DNA from: JBBATK01 sp040398805
GTDB lineage: Bacteria; Bacteroidota; Ignavibacteria; Kapaibacteriales; NICIL-2
Assembly (NCBI GenBank): GCA_040398805.1
Contig: JBBATK010000001.1
Coordinates: 124,001 to 188,000 of the forward strand
Length of the DNA stretch: 64,000 bases
Reading direction: 5' to 3'
The notes under the pieces are model-generated. The model saw only the letters and a program-made list of their open reading frames with translations. It did no database searches and was not told the DNA's origin. The position numbers were made by a program, and so were the translations under genes. Below, piece after piece: positions 18,742 through 27,494 of this stretch (position 1 is the stretch's first letter; each line of letters opens with the position of its first letter).

Positions 18742-19187
18742 TCGATCTCCTGAAGGAAATCCCGAAGGATGATGGCTGCGGAAATCTCATCGGTGCGTGC
18801 CTTGTTGCGACGATCGGATTTCTTCACACCGATGCTCAGCATGGTCTCCACTGCGCGCTTCGACGAGAAGGCCTCGTCTGCAAGGAACACAGGGAAGGCG
18901 GTTCTCTGCTCAAGTTCAGCGGCAAACTCCCTGCATGCCTTGAGCATGGCGGTCTCCTCATCGTCATGTCGTTGTGGAATGCCGACGACACAGACGGCGA
19001 CACGTTCCCGGAGCAAACCCGTTTGCAGGTCGTCCCAGAACGAAGCGGATTTCGTCTCGAATACCCCTTTGGTCGTCGTCACGATGTGCCGCTCGTCGCA
19101 CACGGCCCAGCCCACGCGCCGAAGCCCGTAGTCGAACGCCGCAATGCGCTTGCCGCCACACAACTCCCGCGTCTCTTTATCCCGCAT
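18738..19187 (-). CDS. ruvX: Holliday-junction resolvase-like / pre-16S rRNA nuclease YqgF
   Basis: A 149-residue RNase H-fold nuclease of the YqgF family, implicated in pre-16S rRNA 5' maturation. It has the first acidic residue in IAAFDYGLRRVGWAV, the VVGIPQRHD strand, FLADEAFSSKRA with the second acid, and KARTDEISAAIIL with the final acidic pair. The ATG at 19187 overlaps the end of the histidine kinase gene by about 10 nt, and its stop overlaps the GWxTD gene. It sits in a compact ispF-kinase-ruvX-GWxTD string. Confidence 0.92.
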   Translation of the reverse strand: MRDKETRELCGGKRIAAFDYGLRRVGWAVCDERHIVTTTKGVFETKSASFWDDLQTGLLRERVAVCVVGIPQRHDDEETAMLKACREFAAELEQRTAFPVFLADEAFSSKRAVETMLSIGVKKSDRRNKARTDEISAAIILRDFLQEIE

Positions 19188-21240
19188 ATACGCTTCGAGG
19201 TAAGTGGAAGAAGATCGTGGTGCCAACGCCCGGTTCCGACTCAAGGGTGATATGTCCGTTGTGGAGAGCCAGTGCTCGCTGCATGATCATTGTTCCGATG
19301 CCCGTGCCTCCGAACTGACGGTAGTTGGAGAAGAACGGTCGGAAGAAGTTCGCTTTGCTCTGATCATCCATTCCCAAGCCCGTATCGCGAACGAACAAGG
19401 AAACATGATCCGAAGACATTCTGTATCCCAACTCGATCGTTCCCGTCTTTTCCGGAAGTGCACGGATCGCATTCTCGACGGCGTTGCGGATCGCTCTGGA
19501 GAGTTTTGACGCATCGATGATTAGTCGTACCGGCTTCGCCGACACGACGAAGTCGATGTCTCCGAAGGAGGCATCGTCGAACTCTTGGACGACACGCGCG
19601 TAGAAATCCCGGAGGTCCGTCTCTTCCGCATGAAGGATGTCGTCGCGCCCGATGCTAACGATATCGCGCACACGCTGCAGAAGCAGTTTGGATTGATGGA
19701 TGATTCGCCGGCGCTGATCGAGGAAGGAGGTCGAGGCGTTGTCGATGTCCATCTGCTCTGCGTTCAAACGGATGACGCTCAGATTCGTTTGCATGTCATG
19801 GGCGAGTTGCGCCCAGTTCACCAGTCGTTTCTGCTCGAGCTGCTCGGTGATATCGATTCCCGTGACGACGAGTCCGTTGAACGAACCGCTTACCCCGAAG
19901 ACCGGTTGGGCGGTGAACAGGACCTCCTGCTCGCTCCCGCCGGAGGTTATCATGCGGCTGAACGTGCTGAAGGACCGTGCGACGAGAGCGGAAGCGACGA
20001 AGCGTTCAACATCGAACTGCGTTTCGGTGTGGCAGTAGAACGATAACGCGCGTCGAAGCGGCGTCTCGGAGTCCATACTGAACAATTCCCGTCCACGTTT
20101 GTTGATCCGCCGAAGGCGCATGTTCCTATCCACCACGAATGAAATGCCGCGCGAGGTATGTTCCAAAACGTCGCGGAGCAGCTGCCGGTAGCTGAGCATG
20201 CGGAAGAGCAGATACAGGATGAAGGCGAGCACCAGAATCCGCACCGCGTACTCCTCGATGAGATCGAACGTCTTGCGGAGCCTGAACCACGGATCCTTCT
20301 CGAGCAAAAGCCCGAGGCTCTCACCGCGGTGGCTGACGCAGAGTCTGCCCAGTCGAAAATCGATATCGACATCATCGTGACCGTCGTTGCGAACATCGCT
20401 TACCGCCATGAGGCCGTCGGGACCGATGACCGCAATGCCGGTGGCAAACACGGCTACCACCGTATCGTCGAACAGCTCCAGCCGGCGCGGCTCGAGAAGA
20501 GACGTCGGAACCTCGATGACACGTTCGTTCCGTGTTCCGTTCAGACTGCGCATGATGACAGCATAGGAGGTTGATGTCCGCACGAGGGAAGCAGCTGCGG
20601 CACCTGACACGTCCGCGATACTCTCGTATGCCGAAAGAGCTCCGAGCGAGGCCCATGTCCCGTTCGACCAGCGTTCGATGGTGAGGGAGTTGTCGGAAAG
20701 GCTCGTTAGAGCGAAGAGGTCGGTATTCGCCCTGCATGCGGCAATGACTGAGCGTGGGAACGAGGGTACCGAGTGGAGGACGAATCCATCCGTCACGGAC
20801 TTCGGGACGGCGGTGAAGACACTATCCCTGGTGCAAAACGAGATCATGGAGTGACGATGCAACACACGGAACACATCCGTGAGCGGACGCACGACGGTCA
20901 GGGCCGATGCACCTTTGCCCGATAATGACGCAGAGACAATAGATGGGCCGGAAGCAAGGATGAGGTTCCATGCCTTCCCGTTCCACGACGCGAACATCAG
21001 CGAGTCCGCCGTGAATGATGCCTGCACGATCTGACCGTTGATGGTGACCGTGATGGAAAGGGAGGATGGAGCGGCCGACACGGACAAAGAGGAATATCGA
21101 CCGCTGATGGGATCGATGCGAGTCGTGCCATGGTCGGGAGCCACGACCTTCTCCTCGATGCGCATCCTATACGGGTAGACATCCGCAAGGAGCGATCCCG
21201 AGCTTAACAGGAGAGCAAGGATGAGAAGGCGTGCTTTCAA
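19177..21240 (-). CDS. Membrane sensor histidine kinase with periplasmic beta-rich sensor and PAS domain
   Basis: Starting from TTG at 21240 the protein has 687 residues: signal peptide or first helix (RLLILALLLSSGSLLA), about 300 residues of beta-rich periplasmic sensor, one membrane helix (about 331-347), a PAS domain ending in GLVVTGIDITEQ, a HisKA helix with phospho-acceptor H481 in AQLAHDMQTNLS, and a HATPase with NAVENAIRAL, VRDTGLGMD and GGTGIGTMI. No response regulator is adjacent. The TTG overlaps the TGA of ispF (TTGA), so translation is coupled. No good ATG exists near this point, since the frame upstream lies inside ispF. Confidence 0.88.
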   Translation of the reverse strand: MKARLLILALLLSSGSLLADVYPYRMRIEEKVVAPDHGTTRIDPISGRYSSLSVSAAPSSLSITVTINGQIVQASFTADSLMFASWNGKAWNLILASGPSIVSASLSGKGASALTVVRPLTDVFRVLHRHSMISFCTRDSVFTAVPKSVTDGFVLHSVPSFPRSVIAACRANTDLFALTSLSDNSLTIERWSNGTWASLGALSAYESIADVSGAAAASLVRTSTSYAVIMRSLNGTRNERVIEVPTSLLEPRRLELFDDTVVAVFATGIAVIGPDGLMAVSDVRNDGHDDVDIDFRLGRLCVSHRGESLGLLLEKDPWFRLRKTFDLIEEYAVRILVLAFILYLLFRMLSYRQLLRDVLEHTSRGISFVVDRNMRLRRINKRGRELFSMDSETPLRRALSFYCHTETQFDVERFVASALVARSFSTFSRMITSGGSEQEVLFTAQPVFGVSGSFNGLVVTGIDITEQLEQKRLVNWAQLAHDMQTNLSVIRLNAEQMDIDNASTSFLDQRRRIIHQSKLLLQRVRDIVSIGRDDILHAEETDLRDFYARVVQEFDDASFGDIDFVVSAKPVRLIIDASKLSRAIRNAVENAIRALPEKTGTIELGYRMSSDHVSLFVRDTGLGMDDQSKANFFRPFFSNYRQFGGTGIGTMIMQRALALHNGHITLESEPGVGTTIFFHLPRSVYAG

Positions 21241-21710
21241 TGCGACTCCCGGACCTCGGTGACGCAATAGCAGGCCACGCCTTCTCCGCGACCGATGAAT
21301 CCGAGCTTTTCCGCCGTCGTCGCCTTGATGTTCACGCGCTCGACGGGCAGGGACAGCATCTGTGCGATGCCCGTCCGCATACGTTGTTTGTAGGGAAGGA
21401 TTTTCGGTGCTTCGAGGGTCAGCGCGATGTCCGCATTGACAATGGAGAAACCGCTCTTCGTGAGCAACTCGCACACATGAGCGACGAAGGCAGAGCTCGG
21501 CGCGTTCTTCCACCGAGGATCGGTATCGGGAAAATGTTCTCCGATATCGCCGAGTCCTGCTGCACCGAGAAGCGCATCACAGAGAGCATGAAGGACCACA
21601 TCGCCGTCGCTGTGGGCGACGGTACCGAAGGACGATTCGATGGGAACCCCACCCAGAACGAGGGATTCTCCGGCCGCTAGTCTATGGACGTCGTATCCGA
21701 AACCTATCAT
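21237..21710 (-). CDS. ispF: 2-C-methyl-D-erythritol 2,4-cyclodiphosphate synthase
   Basis: Cyclises CDP-ME-2-phosphate in the MEP isoprenoid pathway. The 157-residue protein has the IspF zinc site GYDVHRL, the SDGDVVLHALCDALLGA block, DIGEHFPDTD and a C-terminal TTAEKLGFIGRGEG. It is the first gene of a minus-strand string and is coupled to the histidine kinase by a TTGA overlap. It is divergent from xseA with about 70 nt between starts. Confidence 0.97.
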   Translation of the reverse strand: MIGFGYDVHRLAAGESLVLGGVPIESSFGTVAHSDGDVVLHALCDALLGAAGLGDIGEHFPDTDPRWKNAPSSAFVAHVCELLTKSGFSIVNADIALTLEAPKILPYKQRMRTGIAQMLSLPVERVNIKATTAEKLGFIGRGEGVACYCVTEVRESH

Positions 21711-21780
21711 AGTAGTGCTGTGGTAAATCGTGGTGGAAACTTCCTCTCCGGTGACGAATCAGGGAATGTATTTTGCGCCC

Positions 21781-23031
21781 ATGACGACGCAAGAACTCAG
21801 TGTAGGCACCCTGACGAGACTCATCAAAGAGGTTCTCGAGGAGGATTTCCGGATCGTCCGTGTCGTGGGCGAGGTATCGAACTACAAACTCGCGTCGTCG
21901 GGTCATCAGTACTTCAACCTCAAGGACGACGAGGCGCAGATCCGATGTGTCATGTGGAAGTCCCGCGCCCCCCGTGTGCAACCGTCGGACGGCATGCGGG
22001 TGGTGGTCAGCGGACGCCTTACGGTGTATCCGCCGTCCGGCGGATACCAGATCGATTGCACGTCGCTGGAACCTGCCGGGGTCGGAGACCTCTACATCGC
22101 GTTCGAGAAACTCAAAAAAGACCTGACGGCACTCGGGTACTTCGACCAATCGCGCAAGCGACCGATTCCGGTTTTTCCTCAGGCCATCGGTATCGCCACG
22201 TCGGCCAATGGGGCGGTGATTCACGATATCCTCACCACATTGCGTGAACGGATGCCCTTGGTCCGCGTGTATTTCCGGCCGACGCTTGTCCAAGGACCCG
22301 GCAGTATCGACGACATCGTGAACGCCATCGAGGAACTTCACTCCCATCCTTGCGATGTCATCATCGTCGGACGTGGAGGCGGTTCCATCGAAGACCTCTG
22401 GTCCTTCAACACCCGACCCGTTGCCGATGCAATATACAACAGCCGTCTCCCAATCATTTCCGCTGTGGGTCATGAAACGGATGTGTGCATAGCCGACATG
22501 GTGGCCGACTATCGTGCGTCGACACCGTCCCTTGCCGCTATCGCGTGTTCACGGGTCACGGTGGATGACCTGCGCATGCGCATCGATGACATGGCAAGCG
22601 ACATCTCGGACCTCGTCATCGGCCGTGTCCGCGACATGTCTGCGCAAGCCCGCGAATGGCGCGATGGAACCGTCCGTTCCGTCATCCTCCGTCAGCTTCG
22701 CTACCTAAGAGCCCATGTCCGCGCAGAGCAGTGGACGGACGGCATGGTTCACGATGCCATCATGCGCCGGCTGGGTGCGATAGGGAACGAGATGCAGCAG
22801 ATGCATGCGTCGATGATTCGTTCGTCGACAAGGACGATTCGCGAAGGCAAACAACAGGTAGCCCACAGCAACGAACTATTGCGATCCCTTCGACCGTTGG
22901 CGCCGCTCGAACGAGGATTCGCCCTTGTGTACAAGAGCGGCCGCGTGGTGCCGTCGGACGAGGTCCTGAACGACGGAGACATCATCGACATTCAACGAAG
23001 CAAGGATCGCATAACCGCCCGCGTCCTGTAA
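21781..23031 (+). CDS. xseA: Exodeoxyribonuclease VII large subunit
   Basis: Catalytic subunit of exonuclease VII, which degrades single-stranded DNA. The 416-residue protein begins with an OB-fold (VVGEVSNYKLASSGHQYFNLKD), then the nuclease core with AIGIATSANGAVIHDIL, VIIVGRGGGSIEDLWSFN and SAVGHETDVCIADMVAD, and a C-terminal coiled region. The ATG at 21781 gives the normal N-terminus. A GTATTTTGC sequence 6 nt before it resembles a -7 element but would leave almost no leader. xseB follows after 42 nt. Confidence 0.97.
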   Translation: MTTQELSVGTLTRLIKEVLEEDFRIVRVVGEVSNYKLASSGHQYFNLKDDEAQIRCVMWKSRAPRVQPSDGMRVVVSGRLTVYPPSGGYQIDCTSLEPAGVGDLYIAFEKLKKDLTALGYFDQSRKRPIPVFPQAIGIATSANGAVIHDILTTLRERMPLVRVYFRPTLVQGPGSIDDIVNAIEELHSHPCDVIIVGRGGGSIEDLWSFNTRPVADAIYNSRLPIISAVGHETDVCIADMVADYRASTPSLAAIACSRVTVDDLRMRIDDMASDISDLVIGRVRDMSAQAREWRDGTVRSVILRQLRYLRAHVRAEQWTDGMVHDAIMRRLGAIGNEMQQMHASMIRSSTRTIREGKQQVAHSNELLRSLRPLAPLERGFALVYKSGRVVPSDEVLNDGDIIDIQRSKDRITARVL

Positions 23032-23073
23032 CAGGACCGTGCGAGCATTCAACCATACACCGATACCCGCAAC

Positions 23074-23322
23074 ATGGCAAAGAAACAGAAATCGTTCGAC
23101 GAACAGTTAGCGCGCTTACGTGAGATCCATACGTCCCTTGAGAACGGCAATCAGCCGATCGAGGAGATGCTCATTTCCTACGAAGAAGGCATGAAACTTG
23201 TCGCCGAATTGCAGAGCTTCTTGGAGACGACGGAGCAGCGTGTAGTCGATATCACGAAGAGGTACTCGTCCCAGACTGAGGAATCCGAGGAGGATGAGGA
23301 CGACCCGGAAGATGAGGAATGA
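23074..23322 (+). CDS. xseB: Exodeoxyribonuclease VII small subunit
   Basis: Eighty-two residues, binding the coiled region of XseA. It has the family pattern FDEQLARLREIHTSLENG followed by IEEMLISYEEGMKLV and a very acidic tail. Its place just after xseA confirms the call. Confidence 0.93.
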   Translation: MAKKQKSFDEQLARLREIHTSLENGNQPIEEMLISYEEGMKLVAELQSFLETTEQRVVDITKRYSSQTEESEEDEDDPEDEE

Positions 23323-23340
23323 AACGCGTTCGAACCGGTC

Positions 23341-24555
23341 CTACCACCACGCCGCAGCACCGTAGGTGACGGCGGTACCCGTCGGCGCATCGTTCCATTG
23401 CTCGTATCCCAGGGCGGTCCCGGAGCCGGGACGGAGTGCCTGCAGCATGGTCCACACCGGGGGTAGACCGCAGATGCGGCGACGATCGTTGTTTCGGGCG
23501 ATACCATCGAAGACGTCGCGAGGTGAGCTCTTGACGATGTTGTTCATGGTCTCGTAGTCTTCGGCACGTAAGGTGTCAAGGTGCGACTCCGCATCCCAAT
23601 CGTCGCCGAAGCGACGTCCCACATGAGCCAGATCTCCGCTCACCACCCACAGAGCCTTCCGCCGGCTTTCCTGCACAACGTTGCGCAACGCTTCGATGAA
23701 CGCCTGCACGCGTACATGCTTCATGGGATCCTTCTGCTGTTGGACGTAGTCGCCGAACGAAGTGACAAGGACGGGCAGGACGGTGAAGGCCTTCTCAGGG
23801 AACAGATGTTGGAGGAACAGATGATGGAACTCCAACGAGTGTTCCGGCGCATGGGCCAGGTCGTTCGTCGTCAAAGGCATGCTGCAGGTTTCGCGCAGGG
23901 TGTCCACCAGGTGCCGATCGGTCGTCACCATGCCGAGCGGAGTGACGAAGTCCTTTCGCGTCAGGAGGAATTGGTCCTGCCAGCCGTAGTGCGAGGTCCC
24001 GATGTGCACCACGAGGTCGAAATCGCTCTCACGGATGGCATTGAACGGAGCGGCATAGATATCCTTGTCCACCCGGAAATCTATATGCGGAGCAAGGATG
24101 GCGCGCGCGTTCGCCGGATAACTGCGCTGCGGAGACGATTGCAGGATGCCGTCGAGAAAGACGCGCAATTCCTCGGGATCTTTCGGATAACAGATGCCGT
24201 CGCAAACGGAATGCCGCACCTCCGCATCAAGGAACAAACGGGTTTCAAAGAAACTCTCGCTCTCGAGCAGACAGGCTTCATCCAACGCCAGCAAGAACGA
24301 TGCGAGGTGTTGAAGATCGATCATCCCGTCCGTCGTCAGGTCATTCGCGCAAAGTTCACTATGCAACGTATGCAGCGTATGCACACCGTCGAGTTTCTCG
24401 AGGATGCGCAGCAGCTGCGCTTCGAGCATGATATTCGACTCGGCGATTCCTTCGCTGTCGTGCAGGATGATCACGTCGAGTCCCTCGTGGGTGGACAGAC
24501 GTATCTCGAGGTTCGACCGCAGAGCGGGCAGAGGTTGATGGAAGTCCAGAGCCAT
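23341..24555 (-). CDS. MEMO1-family protein (AmmeMemoRadiSam system protein B type)
   Basis: Residues about 135-404 match the MEMO family: AILAPHIDFRVDKDIYA with the first metal-type histidine, HIGTSHYGWQDQFLL, LEFHHLFLQHLFP, and a WVVSGDLAHVG block. About 130 N-terminal residues form a separate helical, winged-helix-like domain not found in the shortest family members. AMMECR1 and the radical SAM partner that give the system its name are absent here, so its pathway role is unknown. It starts 2 nt after the small membrane protein gene and is probably coupled to dapD and that gene. Confidence 0.85.
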   Translation of the reverse strand: MALDFHQPLPALRSNLEIRLSTHEGLDVIILHDSEGIAESNIMLEAQLLRILEKLDGVHTLHTLHSELCANDLTTDGMIDLQHLASFLLALDEACLLESESFFETRLFLDAEVRHSVCDGICYPKDPEELRVFLDGILQSSPQRSYPANARAILAPHIDFRVDKDIYAAPFNAIRESDFDLVVHIGTSHYGWQDQFLLTRKDFVTPLGMVTTDRHLVDTLRETCSMPLTTNDLAHAPEHSLEFHHLFLQHLFPEKAFTVLPVLVTSFGDYVQQQKDPMKHVRVQAFIEALRNVVQESRRKALWVVSGDLAHVGRRFGDDWDAESHLDTLRAEDYETMNNIVKSSPRDVFDGIARNNDRRRICGLPPVWTMLQALRPGSGTALGYEQWNDAPTGTAVTYGAAAWW

Positions 24556-24557
24556 GA

Positions 24558-24785
24558 TCAGCGGATGTTCGCCTCGTCGAACCGGCGTTCGATGCGCTTG
24601 GCGAACCGGATGAAGGCAAGTCCGGCAACCGCGAAGACGATCCCCGCGAGGAGTATCCAGTAGTTGGGAGCCGAAGGGTTGTGTTTCTGAAGGATGAAGA
24701 AGGTGATGAGCATGACGAGCGACGAGGCGAAGTTCGCCCCGACGATGAATCTCTTCGCTTTTTCAAGATTGGCACGAGCAGACAT
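24558..24785 (-). CDS. Small two-helix membrane protein
   Basis: Seventy-five residues with two hydrophobic segments (about 14-32 and 42-60) separated by KHNPSAPNYW, and charged termini. A good Shine-Dalgarno AGGAGA precedes the ATG. It lies between dapD (9 nt upstream) and the MEMO gene. No family is recognised and no function is assigned. Confidence 0.75.
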   Translation of the reverse strand: MSARANLEKAKRFIVGANFASSLVMLITFFILQKHNPSAPNYWILLAGIVFAVAGLAFIRFAKRIERRFDEANIR

Positions 24786-24794
24786 AACGTTCTC

Positions 24795-25622
24795 CTATCG
24801 TAAGGCACTTTCAAGAGCGGTCCGGGCATCCGTCTTCTCGTCGCGGTATTTGACGATGAGCGGGGTGGCGATGCTCAACCCGTGTTCACGTGCGAAGTCG
24901 CCCGATATTGCACGCGTACCGGCGACGACCACGGCCGACTCCGGAATGGTAAGGGGCGCATCGGCGCTGCTTCGGTACACGCGACCATGAACGCAGTCGT
25001 ACACCGGTGTGGAGGCGTTGAGGATGACACCGCTGCCCAGCACGGCACGACGCTTGATCATCACCCCTTCATAGACCCCGCAGTTACCGCCCACCATCAC
25101 ATCGTCCTCGATGATGACGGGCCGCGCTCCTGCAGGTTCCAAGACGCCGCCGATCTGTGCAGCTGCGCTGATATGCACCCGCTTACCGACCTGTGCACAG
25201 GTACCCACAAGAGCATGGGAATCGATCATGGTCCCCTCGTCCACATACGCACCGATGTTCACATACATGGGAGGCATGCAGATGACGCCGGGAGCGATGT
25301 AGCAACCGGTCCGTATGGCCGAGCCACCCGGGACGATGCGCACATTGTCCTTCAAGGTGAACGGATGCAGAGGCAAGGTGTGTTTGTCGAAGAACGGCAG
25401 GCCGTCGTGCGAGACATCCGTGAGAGTTCCCACTCTGAAGCACAGCAATATGCCCTGCTTGACCCATGTGTTCACCGTCCATGACCCGTCGTCCTGAACC
25501 TCCGCGGCTCGTATGGAACCGGTGTTCAGGGCAACAAGGAACTCGTTGACCAGGGATGCGATGTCCGGGACACTGTCCGGGGACTCGCAAGCGTTCACGA
25601 TGACGGAGCGAAGATCTGTCAT
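24795..25622 (-). CDS. dapD: 2,3,4,5-tetrahydropyridine-2,6-dicarboxylate N-succinyltransferase
   Basis: Succinylates tetrahydrodipicolinate in the lysine/diaminopimelate pathway, downstream of DapA (1.25 kb). The 275-residue protein has the left-handed beta-helix hexapeptide pattern from about 100 on (APGVICMPPMYVNIGAYVDEG, then ALVGTCAQVGKRVHISAAAQIGG), and VIIEDDVMVGGNCGVYEG. It follows the agmatinase-like gene by 13 nt. Confidence 0.95.
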   Translation of the reverse strand: MTDLRSVIVNACESPDSVPDIASLVNEFLVALNTGSIRAAEVQDDGSWTVNTWVKQGILLCFRVGTLTDVSHDGLPFFDKHTLPLHPFTLKDNVRIVPGGSAIRTGCYIAPGVICMPPMYVNIGAYVDEGTMIDSHALVGTCAQVGKRVHISAAAQIGGVLEPAGARPVIIEDDVMVGGNCGVYEGVMIKRRAVLGSGVILNASTPVYDCVHGRVYRSSADAPLTIPESAVVVAGTRAISGDFAREHGLSIATPLIVKYRDEKTDARTALESALR

Positions 25623-25635
25623 GGATGAGGGGGAC

Positions 25636-26598
25636 CTATGAGTGAGCGAATGCCATGTTGAGAAGTTTGTAGACGAGCCGTGCCGTCGTGAGATTCGGGT
25701 GGGAGAGGTTGCTCATGGGAGCCAGCTCCACGACGTCGAAGCCGACGATGCGATGGCCTTTTTTCAGCAGCATGCGGAACACGTCCAACGTTTCCGCATA
25801 GAAGAATCCGTCCGGTTCCGGGGTACCCGTTGCCGGCATGACCGACGGATCGAAGTAATCGACATCGAAGGTGATGTAGACGTTCTTCTTCAACGTGGAG
25901 ACGACGGATTTCTGCCAGTTCTTTCCATGAAGTCCGCGGCGGATGGCCGACGCATAAAACGTGTTGATACCTTTGTCCTTGATGAACTCGGCTTCTTCGC
26001 GGCACTGAGCGCGGATGCCCACTTGCGTCACGTGTTCCGGTGGAAAGAATTCTGCAACACGGGCCATGAAGCATGCGTGCGACCACGGGGTACCCTGATA
26101 GCTTTCGCGCAGGTCGCTGTGAGCATCGAAATGGAGGATGCTCATGTCGGGGTAGTCCTCGAAATGCGCTTTGATGGGTCCCGTGGACAGCGTGTGTTCG
26201 CCTCCGAGCGTGACACAGAACTTACCGTCGTTCCGCACCGAACGGACCGCATCTGCGATCATGTCGACGGCGGCTTTTCCTTTCTTGGAGCCGAAGGACA
26301 AGGCAGGGAGCGTGGCGATGCCGTGCTCGAAGCACAGCTCGCGGTCGAACTCATCGTCGTAGAACTCCACGTAGGCGCTCGCATCGAGGATGCCTTTGGG
26401 TCCGCCCTTCGTGCCGCCTCCGTAGCTCACCGTCTGTTCGAGCGGCGCAGAGAGGATGACGATGTCGGAGGTTTCGTACCGGGAATGTTCTGCTTCAAGT
26501 GCAAGGAAATTCGACGACGTCGGAAGAACTTTCCGAGCGGTCGCCCGACCTTTGTTCGTTGTGCTGACGGGACGTTTGCGAGAAGAGGTGGATGCCAT
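25636..26598 (-). CDS. speB: Agmatinase/arginase-family ureohydrolase
   Basis: A 320-residue manganese hydrolase. The metal ligands are visible in LGGEHTLSTG, ILHFDAHSDLRESY and YITFDVDYFDPSVMPATGTPEP. The last motif and the overall spacing favour agmatinase (agmatine to putrescine and urea) over arginase, but formimidoglutamase or other guanidino substrates cannot be excluded. About 40 polar residues precede the conserved core. Putrescine production would fit polyamine synthesis, but no arginine decarboxylase is in the window. Confidence 0.85.
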   Translation of the reverse strand: MASTSSRKRPVSTTNKGRATARKVLPTSSNFLALEAEHSRYETSDIVILSAPLEQTVSYGGGTKGGPKGILDASAYVEFYDDEFDRELCFEHGIATLPALSFGSKKGKAAVDMIADAVRSVRNDGKFCVTLGGEHTLSTGPIKAHFEDYPDMSILHFDAHSDLRESYQGTPWSHACFMARVAEFFPPEHVTQVGIRAQCREEAEFIKDKGINTFYASAIRRGLHGKNWQKSVVSTLKKNVYITFDVDYFDPSVMPATGTPEPDGFFYAETLDVFRMLLKKGHRIVGFDVVELAPMSNLSHPNLTTARLVYKLLNMAFAHS

Positions 26599-26619
26599 AA
26601 GGTTCTGCGGGTGGAATGA

Positions 26620-27141
26620 CTATTTGGATGTGAGTCCGGGAAGCAGTTTGTCCCGCATGACGGGGACCATGGACAGGATCTTCTCCGGTGCCTTGAAGAT
26701 GTTGACGGCTGCATGGGTGAGGTTCGGCATCTTGGACGCGACGTTGTAGCTGTACACATTCACGAGCATGCGGCCTGCATTCGTATTGAACGAACCGGTG
26801 ACCGCGTAGTCGCAATGGAGGAGGGCCACCGACTTCCAGAGATCGGATTCGTATTGCGGACTGTTCGGGTCCAGGTTCAGTTCCGCCAAAACCGCCTCGA
26901 CACTGTCCGCCGGGACGATGACGTAGCTCTTTCCATGAGCTTCGGTAGCCGTCAACGCCGCTCTCAGCGAATCGGCGATGGAGTAGCAGTACGTGTTCAA
27001 ACCCAGGTTGCCATCCATGTTCCGGATAGGGAGGACCGCTACACGCGATTGAGCGCTGACCGTCATGGCTCCACACCAAAGGAAAGCCGTGAGGAGGAGC
27101 AATGCGGTCCATGGTCGGGTGATGGAGACGGTGTTCTTCAT
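26620..27141 (-). CDS. Periplasmic protein, TolB/CsgG-like N-terminal type, unknown role
   Basis: A 173-residue protein with a signal peptide ending in MTVSAQS. The mature part starts RVAVLPIRNMDGN and continues through a pattern (SIADSLRAALTA, YVIVPADSVEAVL, LHCDYAVTGSF) typical of the small alpha/beta domain that detects or assembles surface components in TolB, CsgG and related proteins. Its start at 27141 leaves the signal intact. It lies 45 nt downstream of the HPt gene. No specific function is assigned. Confidence 0.7.
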   Translation of the reverse strand: MKNTVSITRPWTALLLLTAFLWCGAMTVSAQSRVAVLPIRNMDGNLGLNTYCYSIADSLRAALTATEAHGKSYVIVPADSVEAVLAELNLDPNSPQYESDLWKSVALLHCDYAVTGSFNTNAGRMLVNVYSYNVASKMPNLTHAAVNIFKAPEKILSMVPVMRDKLLPGLTSK

Positions 27142-27186
27142 AACGAATCGAAAGTGAGTTTGAAACAAAGGGTCATCCGATGAAGA

Positions 27187-27486
27187 TCAAGGTGTTCCGA
27201 TGAGCTGTGCAATGAGGTCGAGTTCGCCAAGAAGGTCCACTCTGAGCGCTGCTGCTTTGGTCCAGTCTTCGGTTCGAGAACATTCCTCGAGCGCCTGACC
27301 TATGGGTGCAAGGCTTTCAAAGCCGAACTGCAGACCCGATCCGATGAGTGTGTGGCCGAAACGATAGAGCTCTTTGGAGTCCTTAGCCGTGATGACGTCC
27401 GCCAACAACGACTCCGTGTCGACTTTCCAGGTGGCGACGAATTCGGGGAGCATCTCCCGATAGATCGGATCGTCCGGTGGATTCAT
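27187..27486 (-). CDS. Single-domain histidine phosphotransfer (HPt) protein
   Basis: Ninety-nine residues, all helical, with the HPt signature in RFGHTLIGSGLQFGFESL; the histidine (about residue 57) would carry phosphate. The flanking helices (REMLPEFVATWKVDTESLLADV, and a closing four-helix set) match stand-alone HPt proteins used in phosphorelays. Its ATG lies 8 nt after the end of RNase P RNA and follows a T8 run, so it has no room for its own promoter and almost no leader. No kinase or receiver is adjacent; the orphan kinase at 20 kb is a possible partner only by speculation. Confidence 0.8.
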   Translation of the reverse strand: MNPPDDPIYREMLPEFVATWKVDTESLLADVITAKDSKELYRFGHTLIGSGLQFGFESLAPIGQALEECSRTEDWTKAAALRVDLLGELDLIAQLIGTP

Positions 27487-27494
27487 AAAAAAAA

